Positions 54,685 through 62,878 of a stretch of DNA of 64,000 bases are shown here, piece after piece. Source of the stretch: Halalkalibacterium ligniniphilum (lineage in GTDB: Bacteria > Bacillota > Bacilli > Bacillales > Bacillaceae_D); contig NZ_ANNK01000144.1 in the NCBI RefSeq assembly GCF_000334155.1, forward strand, positions 1 to 64,000. Direction: 5' to 3'. The position numbers and the translations under genes are program-made. The notes beneath the pieces were generated by a model that was not told the origin of the DNA, made no database searches, and saw only the letters and a list, made by a program, of their open reading frames with translations. How positions within the stretch are numbered: position 1 is the stretch's first letter; every line of letters begins with the position of its first letter.

Positions 54685-55254
54685 TTATTTTTGTAAGACA
54701 TCGTGGTCTACATAGCGTTCGCCGTTAATCTCACTAATCACATTGATTGCCACACGTGCCCCATCACCAGCTGTAATGATGGTATGAACACTTACACCTG
54801 CAACCGTACCTGCCGCCCAAATATTTTTTTTGTTCGTTTTACCGGCAGCATCAACCTTCACAACCTTATTAATTCTTGGTTCACTTCCATCTGTCGTTTC
54901 AACCTCAACTTTTTCTGCCAGCTGTGTTAGGGCACCTGTCGCTAAGATAATATGCTTAGCTTCGTATGTACCTTCTTCTGTATACACCGTATACCCTTCA
55001 CCGTTAGCTTGTATATCCGTAACATCTTCCTTCTTTAATTCAGCACCAAACTTTGTCGCTTGATTTTGTCCGATTTCTAGTAATGCTGGACCTTCAATTC
55101 CTTCAACGCCATAATGATTTTCAACCCATGCTCTTGCTGTCATGCTCTTTCCATGATCAAAAAATACCGTTTTCTTCCCTGCTTTTGCTGTCAATAACGC
55201 AGCGCTTGCTCCCGCTGGTCCAGCACCAATAATTGCAACCTCATACATCTTCAT
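54685..55254 (-). CDS. FAD-dependent thioredoxin-reductase-like protein lacking the redox cysteines
   Basis: About 189 residues. FAD-binding GxGxxG at the start (VAIIGAGPAGASAALLTAKAG) and the C-terminal FAD motif KNIWAAGTVAGVSVHTIITAGDGARVA. Compared with thioredoxin reductase (~310 residues) the NADPH-binding domain is absent and no CxxC occurs anywhere. So it is a half-size FAD protein whose activity is unclear. Start between two nearby ATGs, uncertain by two codons. Confidence 0.78.
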   Translation of the reverse strand: MKMYEVAIIGAGPAGASAALLTAKAGKKTVFFDHGKSMTARAWVENHYGVEGIEGPALLEIGQNQATKFGAELKKEDVTDIQANGEGYTVYTEEGTYEAKHIILATGALTQLAEKVEVETTDGSEPRINKVVKVDAAGKTNKKNIWAAGTVAGVSVHTIITAGDGARVAINVISEINGERYVDHDVLQK

Positions 55255-55387
55255 TGCACCCTTTCTTTTCAATTATTTTATATGATTCATCTCCATCATA
55301 TAAAAAATTTTGTTTATTTTGAAATCATTTGCTTAGACTTTTACACATAAAAAGTTTTCCCTACTTACATAGCCATTAATCGACCAT

Positions 55388-57226
55388 TTAAACCATACTC
55401 TCTCCAAGCGTTCTTTCCCCCCCTTTCCGATTACGTAGACCATAATAAAGCCCTTTGTCCTTCAATAACTGCTCATGCGTTCCTCGTTCAATGATTTGTC
55501 CCTCTTTAAGAACCAAAATTTGATCTGCTTGTTGAATTGTATTTAAGCGATGAGCAATCACAAAGCTTGTTCGTCCTTTCATTAATCGCTGCAACGCCTC
55601 TTGAATTTTCATTTCCGTCACCGTATCTATACTACTTGTCGCTTCGTCTAAAACTAAAAGCGATGGGTTCGCAAGGATTGCCCGGGCAATTGAAAGCAAT
55701 TGTTTTTGCCCTTGGCTAATGCCACTGCCGTCCTGTTTGAGCATTGTATCATATCTGCGAGGAAGCCTTTGTATAAACGAATCAGCATTCGCTAGCATTG
55801 CTGCGTACTCCACCTCTTGATCTGTGGCATTTAATCGGCCGTATCGAATATTTTCTCGAATCGTCCCTTCAAATAAAAACGAATCCTGTAGGACGAACGC
55901 CATATGAGAGCGCAGGCTCTCACGCTGAATGTCCTTCACATCAACCCCATCAATTTGTATTTGTCCACTATCTACATCATAAAACCGAGACAAGAGATTG
56001 ATGATCGTTGTTTTTCCTGCACCTGTTGGTCCAACAAGAGCTACGGTCTCTCCAGGTGAAGCATGAAAGCTCAAATTGGAAACCGTTTTGCTTTCCTCCC
56101 CATATGAAAATGAAACATCTTGAAAAACGACCGTTCCTTTTATTGAAGACACTTCCTTTGCACTGCTTTGATCCGTTTCTTCTTTTTCATCTAATACTTC
56201 AAAGACTCTTTCAGCTCCTGCAACCGCTGAAAGGAGTGTATTAAATTGATTGGCTAAATCATTGAGCGGGCGAGTGAACTGCCTTGAATATTCAGCAAAA
56301 ATAACGATCATCCCAATTGTCACCACTTCATTTACTGCCAAGATTCCACCGATTCCTGCGATGACTGCAAAGCTTAAATTGTTCAATAAATTCATTAGCT
56401 TTGGGATAAAACCAGAATATGTTTGTGCCCAAAATCCTGCCCCTTTTAAGCGTTCGCTTTTTTCAAGAAAATCAGAAACGACCTGTTCTTCACGTGAATA
56501 CGTTTTGACAATTGGTTGACCAGTGATCGTCTCTTCGATATAGCCATTTAAGTCCCCTAAATGGCGCTGCTGTTCTTTAAAAAACGTACTTGTACGCCTT
56601 GTGATCCACTTCATGCCAAAGACCATTAATGGTACAACAGATAATGTAATCATTGTTAAAAGGGGACTTAGCCACAGCATGACAGCTGTCATGCCAATTA
56701 ACGTAAGAACACTTGAAAAAATTTGAATAACCGAGTTATTTAACGTCGTACCGATATTCTCAATGTCATTAGTTACACGACTCATCAGCTCCCCATGCTG
56801 TCGTTTATCAAAATATGGAATCGGAAGCTTGTGCAAATGGGCAAAAAGCTGTGTACGAATCGTGAAAATCGTTTTTTGAGCAACACCAACCATCCAAAAA
56901 TTTTGTAGCCAAACAGATGCCGAGTAAAACAAATAAATCAGTAGCAACCCTATTAACAAACGGAAAAGTCCGCGTGGATCTGCTTTGACTAGGTACTCAT
57001 CGATGGCTGTTCCAATTAAAAAGGGACCAAGCAAGCTTAGAAAGGAACTAAGAACTACCAATAAGAATACAAAGGATAACTGTCCTTTATATGCTGCAAG
57101 ATACATCCAAATTCGTTTTATCGTACGAAGCCAATCTTTCGCTCTTGGTTTTTTCTTCCGACTTTCTTGTTGAGGGTTAATGGGAATTCGCTTATACAAA
57201 AAGGGTTTAGTGAGTGGATTGGACAT
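55388..57226 (-). CDS. ABC exporter half (ATP-binding/permease), canonical catalytic site
   Basis: About 612 residues: six membrane segments (about 45-330) and an ABC ATPase with GPTGAGKTT, the unusual signature GISQGQKQLL, and Walker B LLVLDEATSSID with the catalytic glutamate. It forms a pair with the next gene; the start (GGAGG, nine bases, ATG) lies 20 bases inside its partner's end. Similar to the YfiC or BmrD-type half of heterodimeric multidrug exporters. Confidence 0.92.
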   Translation of the reverse strand: MSNPLTKPFLYKRIPINPQQESRKKKPRAKDWLRTIKRIWMYLAAYKGQLSFVFLLVVLSSFLSLLGPFLIGTAIDEYLVKADPRGLFRLLIGLLLIYLFYSASVWLQNFWMVGVAQKTIFTIRTQLFAHLHKLPIPYFDKRQHGELMSRVTNDIENIGTTLNNSVIQIFSSVLTLIGMTAVMLWLSPLLTMITLSVVPLMVFGMKWITRRTSTFFKEQQRHLGDLNGYIEETITGQPIVKTYSREEQVVSDFLEKSERLKGAGFWAQTYSGFIPKLMNLLNNLSFAVIAGIGGILAVNEVVTIGMIVIFAEYSRQFTRPLNDLANQFNTLLSAVAGAERVFEVLDEKEETDQSSAKEVSSIKGTVVFQDVSFSYGEESKTVSNLSFHASPGETVALVGPTGAGKTTIINLLSRFYDVDSGQIQIDGVDVKDIQRESLRSHMAFVLQDSFLFEGTIRENIRYGRLNATDQEVEYAAMLANADSFIQRLPRRYDTMLKQDGSGISQGQKQLLSIARAILANPSLLVLDEATSSIDTVTEMKIQEALQRLMKGRTSFVIAHRLNTIQQADQILVLKEGQIIERGTHEQLLKDKGLYYGLRNRKGGERTLGESMV

Positions 57227-58949
57227 GGGAAAATGCCTCCTTGCCAAATTGGGAGCGATAGACCTCTTGGTACAAACGTGAATTTCTTAATAAGTGTTCA
57301 TGGCTGCCTTGCCCAATGACACGCCCTTCCTCTAAAAAGATAATGGTATCCGCCTGCATTGCGGTCTCTAATTTTTGTGTAATGACAATCGTTGTACACG
57401 AATAGGTAGACAAAGCCTCGATTAATCGTGCTTCTGTTTTTAAGTCAAGGGCACTTGTACTGTCGTCAAGGAGCAAAATTTTTGGTTGACGAACCAAGGC
57501 CCTTGCAATGGAAAGGCGCTGCTTTTGTCCTCCTGACATGTTGACTCCTTTTTGACCAACTTTTGTCTCGTATTGATGTGGAAGCTTCTCAACCGTTTCA
57601 TGAATTTGCGCATCTTTTGCTGCTTTGATGATTTCCTCCATCGTTGCATCACTTTTTCCCCAGGCAATGTTCTCTTTAATTGTTCCTGAAAAAAGCAACG
57701 ACTCTTGAGGAACATAGCCAATTTTATCTCGTAAGCTTTTTTGTTCCAGCTTACGAATGTCGTTCCCATCAATCAAAATTCGGCCAGCTACTGGATCATA
57801 CAGACGGGGAATTAATTGAAATAAAGTGGATTTTCCCGAGCCGGTAGCTCCTAATATTGCAACCGTTTCTTTTGGATGAACAACAAACGAAATGTCCTCC
57901 AGTACATATGTCTCCATCTTTGGATACTTGAAAGAAACGCGTTCAAACTCAATCGCTCCTTCTTGTATGTTTACAGCCTCAGCTGCACCTTCTTCATCTA
58001 CAAGATCAATCTCTGTATTTAATACCTCTGTAATCCGCTCAGAGGAGGCTCTTGCTCGCGAAAAGACAATAATAATCATGGAAAATACAGTCAATGCAGA
58101 GGTCGTTCTTGTCGCGTAGTTAACAATCGCTACCACCTCACCCACATGAGCACCGCCAGCTTGGACTTCGAAGCTTCCAAACCAAAGAACAGCCATAATG
58201 CTTACATTCATGAGCAATAATAAAAGTGGCATCGTCACTTCCATCCAGCGAAGAGCTCTGACTGTTTTTTCCTTTAATTCCTCATTTGCTGCTGTAAAAC
58301 GAATGCCTTCATGGTTTCTTCGCAAAAAAGCCTTTATGAGTCGCATTCCCATTAAATTTTCACGTGTTACCTGATTTACACGGTCTAGCTTTTTCTGAAC
58401 TTGCGAAAAAAGGATTGTTCCTTTTCTCATCATCCAAATTAAAAAAATAGTTAATAGAGGGACAGTACATAGTAAAATAAGCGCAAGACGGGCATTGACA
58501 ATGAATGCCATCGTCATCCCACCGATGACGATTAAAGGTGCACGCATCATAATACGCAAGCTCATGAAGATCGTATTTTGAATTTGCGTTACATCATTTG
58601 TAAGCCTCGTGATAAGCGAGGAGGTGGAAAAACGATGAAAGGTCGTAAAGGAAAAGGTTTGAACCTTCTGATAGATACTGCTTCGTATATCAAACCCTGC
58701 GCTTTGGCTCACATGTGCTGCATAAAAAGAGTTGAGAATACCGGCCAATAACGCAAGAAACGACAAAGCGAGCATGATGCTGCCCCATTGCATCACAACA
58801 GCTATGTCTCCTTGCATAATTCCGTCATCAATGATTCGTGCTAACAATAATGGATGGACGAGCTCTACCGCAAGCTCGATAAGCATAAGAGCCAAAGCGA
58901 TTACCATTGGAACCTTATAAGGCTTTAAAAAAGAAAACACATTCGTCAT
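57207..58949 (-). CDS. ABC exporter half (ATP-binding/permease), degenerate catalytic site
   Basis: About 580 residues: six membrane segments and an ABC ATPase with GATGSGKST, the normal signature MSGGQKQRLSIARAL, but Walker B reads ILLLDDSTSALD, with Asp in place of the catalytic Glu. The partner has the reverse pattern: a good Glu but an odd signature. Together they make one canonical and one degenerate ATP site, typical of BmrCD/TM287-288-type heterodimers. RBS AGGAGG. First gene of the pair. Confidence 0.92.
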   Translation of the reverse strand: MTNVFSFLKPYKVPMVIALALMLIELAVELVHPLLLARIIDDGIMQGDIAVVMQWGSIMLALSFLALLAGILNSFYAAHVSQSAGFDIRSSIYQKVQTFSFTTFHRFSTSSLITRLTNDVTQIQNTIFMSLRIMMRAPLIVIGGMTMAFIVNARLALILLCTVPLLTIFLIWMMRKGTILFSQVQKKLDRVNQVTRENLMGMRLIKAFLRRNHEGIRFTAANEELKEKTVRALRWMEVTMPLLLLLMNVSIMAVLWFGSFEVQAGGAHVGEVVAIVNYATRTTSALTVFSMIIIVFSRARASSERITEVLNTEIDLVDEEGAAEAVNIQEGAIEFERVSFKYPKMETYVLEDISFVVHPKETVAILGATGSGKSTLFQLIPRLYDPVAGRILIDGNDIRKLEQKSLRDKIGYVPQESLLFSGTIKENIAWGKSDATMEEIIKAAKDAQIHETVEKLPHQYETKVGQKGVNMSGGQKQRLSIARALVRQPKILLLDDSTSALDLKTEARLIEALSTYSCTTIVITQKLETAMQADTIIFLEEGRVIGQGSHEHLLRNSRLYQEVYRSQFGKEAFSHVQSTH

Positions 58950-59120
58950 GGACGCCTCCTGGTACATTTATGCACGTTAAAAAACATTTTTGACAATGGT
59001 TATGTACTTACCATTTAGATAATCGAAAGAATTAATAATCATAATTTTAACATCATTTTGACTATTTTGTGTAACCTCTTTTTTTAAACCTACATATGAC
59101 TATTTTTTTTCTACAAATAG

Positions 59121-59151
59121 CAAAAAAGGCGCCTTTTTCAGACACCCTTTT
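59121..59151 (-). terminator. Probable terminator after the FbpA-like gene
   Basis: On the minus strand AAGGGTGTC...GGCGCCTT with G-T pairs, then TTTTTTG. Four bases past the stop. Confidence 0.5.
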
Positions 59152-59155
59152 CTCT

Positions 59156-59317
59156 TTATGTGTTTTGACTTTGCTTCAAAGAAAGATAGATTCGCTCTAT
59201 TTCAGATAACGTCAATTCGAATAAATGACGATCGTTTACTTTATAAACCCCAAGGTCAATGACTTTTTGAATCAATGTATCTCGCTGCTTCTCTTTATCC
59301 TCTTTGTGCTGATTCAT
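59156..59317 (-). CDS. FbpA-like Fur-regulated basic protein
   Basis: 53 residues; ATG six bases after AGGAGG. The sequence DTLIQKVIDLGVYKVNDRHL followed by FELTLSEIERIYLSLK matches the small FbpA family (KLxxLGIYKxxDRxLYELTLxELExEY). In Bacillus these are made under iron limitation and act with the small RNA FsrA in iron sparing. A Fur-like site lies 150 bases upstream. Confidence 0.75.
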   Translation of the reverse strand: MNQHKEDKEKQRDTLIQKVIDLGVYKVNDRHLFELTLSEIERIYLSLKQSQNT

Positions 59318-59462
59318 TTTTGTCCTCCTTCTTCCAATTAGGATCATTCCCAATTAAAGAAGACTGTAAACCTATAGATATTTTTCCAGAATAGAGAAAA
59401 GCTTTTTTATTACCGACTTTTTATCTATGAGCGACCCTTTCAATTGCTCACATTTTACCTGT

Positions 59463-59485
59463 TGATAAATTCTGATTATCATAAA
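59463..59485. promoter_or_regulatory. Possible Fur box
   Basis: TGATAAATTCTGATTATCATAA contains the half TGATTATCA and shares about 10 of 14 positions with the 7-1-7 Fur consensus. Placed upstream of the FbpA-like gene. Weak on its own. Confidence 0.35.
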
Positions 59486-59523
59486 TTTAGATTTTATCAC
59501 GATCGTAAAAAGAAGAGTTGATT

Positions 59524-59652
59524 TATGGCGAAGACCCACCATTTCCCAACCTATGTTCCCCTGGTACATTTGGCGGAAATCTCGATGCACGTCAACTTAT
59601 GATTGGCTCAACGTTATATCTACCCGTACAAGAAGTGGGCGCCCTCTTTTAA
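59524..59652 (+). pseudogene. Acetamidase/formamidase fragment
   Basis: Plus-strand frame reads PPFPNLCSPGTFGGNLDARQ and LMIGSTLYLPVQEVGALF before a stop. The GGNLDARQL..GSTLYLPV..GALF block is a conserved internal segment of the acetamidase/formamidase family. Only about 40 codons remain; the next bases (to about 59760) suggest another decayed coding piece on the minus strand. Confidence 0.65.
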
Positions 59653-59929
59653 AGGTCGATAAGCGACTAACAATTCATCATAGAGCTCTCGTCTTTGTAC
59701 CTGTTCTTCCTCAATCTGCTTTAACGTAAGTCCCGTCCATCCTAATACAATGGCGTGTGTTAATGATTAATAACGAATCTATGAATGGCAAGTTCCTCTT
59801 GACAATATCGGAATTTTACTTTTTAAGGATGAAATATTTTCCAGACTATTTGAAACACAAAAAAATGGAGCCAAAATTGACCCCATAACAGAAAGACACT
59901 CTTTTTATATATTTGTATATTGTTTTAAA

Positions 59930-61405
59930 TTAAGAGAACGGGAATTGACGTGGCTCTCTTTGGATAGACATCCATTTCACGGTTGTAAATTCTTCAAGAG
60001 CAGCCTCCCCACAATATCTACCTAAGCCTGATAGCTTTTCTCCTCCAAATGGCATTGTTGGTTCAACGTTCACCGTTTGGTCATTTACGTGAATCATACC
60101 TGTTTCAATGGCATGAGCCACTTCAATACCACGCTCAAGCGAACCTGAGAACACCGCACCACTTAATCCAAAATTACTTGAATTCGCAATTTCAATCGCT
60201 TCCTGCTCACTATCAACAGGAATAATTGCAGCAACTGGACCAAAAATTTCATTTTGTGCAACAGCCATATCATTTGTAACCTCTGAAAGGACAAATGGAC
60301 TCATTAATTGTCCATTTACTTCCCCTTTAATTTCTACTTTTGCCCCTTCACTAATACTCTGTTCAATAAGCTTAACGATTCTTTCAACTTGTCGCTCATT
60401 AATTAAAGGTCCAATATTATTTCCATCTTCAGCAGGGTTTCCGACTTTAACCTTAGCTGTAGCCTCTTTGAATTTTTCAACAAATTGAGGATAGACTTTC
60501 CGATCGACCAAGATTCGGTTTGCTGAAATACAAATTTGCCCTTGATGGAAAAACTTACCGAATACTGCTGCTGAAACTGCTTGATCAACGTCTGCATCAT
60601 CAAGCACAATAAAGACATTGTTTCCACCAAGCTCTAAAGCTGCTTTTTTCAGGTGCTGACCAGCAAGGGCCCCAATTTTCTGTCCTGCAGCTGTTGAACC
60701 AGTAAAAGAGATAACGCGCGGGATTGGGTGCTCAACCATCGCATCACCGATTTCTGCAATATCAGCAACAATCACATTGATTAATCCTTCAGGTAAGCCT
60801 GCATCTTCAAAAATCTTAGCTAGCAGCAACCCACCAGTAATCGGCGTTTGAGAATCAGCCTTTAGCACGATTGCATTTCCTGTTGCAATTGCAGGAGCTA
60901 GGACACGAATTGTTAAATAAAATGGCCAGTTCCAAGGTGTAATCGCTCCGATAACACCGATAGGATTCCGGTAAATTCGATTTTCCTTTCCAGGAATAAT
61001 CGAAGGATGAATGGTGCCTTCCATTTGGAATGGATATTTCGCTGCTTCTCTTGCGTCTCCAATTGAAGCATCCACCTCTACATTTGCCTTCACTTGTGAG
61101 CTTCCGCTTTCTTCCACTAATAATGTTACGATCTCTTCACGGCGCTCATTAATAATTTCAGCAACTTTTTCTAATAGAGCCGCTTTTTCATAAGCAGATA
61201 CCTTTGCCCACTTTGCTTGTGCTTCTTTTGCTTTTTTGTAGGCTTCATCAATATCTTGTTTGTTTGCAAGCTTAATTTCAGCAAGAGCCTCACCATTATA
61301 AGGATTTTTCACTGTTTCATACCGGTCACTTGAACCTTCTTTCCATACTCCACCAATCGGTAACTTACTCCATGAAGGGTATTTTACAGCTGAAACTTTT
61401 GCCAT
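59930..61405 (-). CDS. Aldehyde dehydrogenase (benzaldehyde-dehydrogenase-like)
   Basis: 491 residues of the NAD(P)-dependent ALDH superfamily. Catalytic Cys292 (GQICIS) and general base Glu258 (LELGGNN) are present, as are TPWNWPF and FTGSTAAGQKIG for cofactor. It lies directly after an aryl-type alcohol dehydrogenase gene and near a benzoate transporter, so an aromatic or furanic aldehyde is the likely substrate (XylC-like). ADH-to-ALDH gap 17 bases: one operon. Confidence 0.9.
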   Translation of the reverse strand: MAKVSAVKYPSWSKLPIGGVWKEGSSDRYETVKNPYNGEALAEIKLANKQDIDEAYKKAKEAQAKWAKVSAYEKAALLEKVAEIINERREEIVTLLVEESGSSQVKANVEVDASIGDAREAAKYPFQMEGTIHPSIIPGKENRIYRNPIGVIGAITPWNWPFYLTIRVLAPAIATGNAIVLKADSQTPITGGLLLAKIFEDAGLPEGLINVIVADIAEIGDAMVEHPIPRVISFTGSTAAGQKIGALAGQHLKKAALELGGNNVFIVLDDADVDQAVSAAVFGKFFHQGQICISANRILVDRKVYPQFVEKFKEATAKVKVGNPAEDGNNIGPLINERQVERIVKLIEQSISEGAKVEIKGEVNGQLMSPFVLSEVTNDMAVAQNEIFGPVAAIIPVDSEQEAIEIANSSNFGLSGAVFSGSLERGIEVAHAIETGMIHVNDQTVNVEPTMPFGGEKLSGLGRYCGEAALEEFTTVKWMSIQREPRQFPFS

Positions 61406-61422
61406 TATCGCCCACTCCTTAA

Positions 61423-62523
61423 TTAGCTAATTTTTACAATCGGTTTAATTGTGACACCTGTTTCTGAATCCTCCGCAGCCTGATTAATATCCTCAAGATC
61501 GTAATATTTCACTAGCTTATCGAAAGGAAATTTTCCTTGCTTATATAATTCAATTAATTGTGGAATAAAGATTTGCGGAATACTTGAGCCTAGCAATAAG
61601 CCCGTGACTTTCTTTTCAAAAAGAATCGTGTTCACATCAAGACTTACTTCTGTTCCTAAGGCAGGTGCACCAATGATGACGGTCGTTCCAAGCGTTGCAA
61701 GACTATCAACGGCTTGACGCAACACTTCTGGACGACTTGTCGTTTCAATTGAATAATCGGCTCCTCCTTCAGTGATTTTGTGAATTTCTTCCACAACGTT
61801 ATCAACATTTTTAGGATTAATCGTATGTGTTGCTCCCAATTCCTTCGCAAACTCAAGTCTGCTATCTTGAACATCAACCGTAACAATCGTTCCACAATGT
61901 GCCACTTTTGAAGCCATTAAAGCACTTAGTCCTACGGATCCGGCTCCAAAGATAACCATACTTGACCCGATTTCTGGTTTTAACTTGTTCAAAACCGCAC
62001 CACTACCTGTTTGAATACCGCAACCGAGAGGACCTAACAATTCAAGTGGTACATCCTTAGGTACATTTACAACATTTCGCTCTGATACAACCGCGTATCC
62101 AGAAAAGCTTGACTGACCGAAGAAATTGGCCACATCTGTCCCATCTTCTTTATGAAGTCGGCACGTACCATCATGCATTGTTCCTGTAAAATTTAATTCA
62201 TAGAACGTTTGGCACGCATACGGTCTTCCAGTCATACAACTTTTACAATGGCCACACGACGCAAAAGAAAGAACAACATGATCGCCAGGTGTCACACTTG
62301 TCACACCATCGCCAACCTTTTCAACAATACCTGATCCCTCATGTCCGAGCACAGCTGGCAATGGAACAGGATAATACTGATCACGTACAATTAAATCAGT
62401 GTGACAAATCCCAGCAGCAACAATTCGAACGAGTACTTCACCTGGCTTAGGATCGTCAACCTGTAATGTGTCGATTTGAAACGGTTCGCCTTTTCCATGT
62501 GTAAATGCAGCTTTTGTTAACAA
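61423..62523 (-). CDS. Zinc-dependent alcohol dehydrogenase (aryl-alcohol type, XylB-like)
   Basis: 366 residues. Catalytic zinc ligands Cys40 (GICHTD) and His61-Glu62 (GHEGSG); structural zinc Cys90, Cys93, Cys96, Cys104 (CGHCKSCMTGRPYAC). Rossmann motif GAGSVGLSAL with an acidic residue after the second strand (VDVQDS), favouring NAD. TTG start six bases after GGAGGGG. Sequence class matches aryl/benzyl-alcohol dehydrogenases. A cre-like site lies 30 bases upstream of the start. Confidence 0.9.
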   Translation of the reverse strand: MLTKAAFTHGKGEPFQIDTLQVDDPKPGEVLVRIVAAGICHTDLIVRDQYYPVPLPAVLGHEGSGIVEKVGDGVTSVTPGDHVVLSFASCGHCKSCMTGRPYACQTFYELNFTGTMHDGTCRLHKEDGTDVANFFGQSSFSGYAVVSERNVVNVPKDVPLELLGPLGCGIQTGSGAVLNKLKPEIGSSMVIFGAGSVGLSALMASKVAHCGTIVTVDVQDSRLEFAKELGATHTINPKNVDNVVEEIHKITEGGADYSIETTSRPEVLRQAVDSLATLGTTVIIGAPALGTEVSLDVNTILFEKKVTGLLLGSSIPQIFIPQLIELYKQGKFPFDKLVKYYDLEDINQAAEDSETGVTIKPIVKIS

Positions 62524-62554
62524 ATAGTCCCCTCCTTATTATTATTGATTATCT

Positions 62555-62568
62555 TGATAACGCTTACA
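62555..62568. promoter_or_regulatory. Candidate cre (CcpA) site TGATAACGCTTACA upstream of the alcohol dehydrogenase
   Basis: Identical 14-mer to the site at 13017. Lies between the adh start and upstream terminator, suitable for CcpA roadblock repression. One mismatch to the cre consensus. Confidence 0.5.
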
Positions 62569-62796
62569 AAAAAATCACTTTAAGGATGACTTTTTCGTTT
62601 CATTTTTTATCATAAACAGTTGTGAATATATACTGTTTTAAAATCTTATTTTCTTTATTTTGATTTTTTTATATCGGAAAACATTGCATAAGAAAAATCA
62701 TTTTTTTTGCAAAAATCGCGGTATTTCTCTAAAAATCTTCATTTTTCATCACACTTTCCACAAGAGTTGAAAGAGCCTTGTAAAGTGATCATAGAA

Positions 62797-62832
62797 AAGA
62801 GTTGATATTCTACAATCCAAATACCAACTCTT
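62797..62832 (-). terminator. Terminator downstream of benE
   Basis: AAGAGTTGGTATT...AATATCAACTCTT stem on the minus strand followed by TTCT; separates benE from the adh-aldh operon, which therefore has its own promoter. Confidence 0.6.
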
Positions 62833-62878
62833 ATAGAAAAAATCAAATAAACGTGTTTATACTAGTGGATTTATTCCA

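Noticed and set aside
62843-62858. ATAAACGTGTTTAT near the benE end as a third quorum operator
   Set aside because: Arms and centre differ from GATAAACATATTTAT, and it lies downstream of benE rather than before a gene start.
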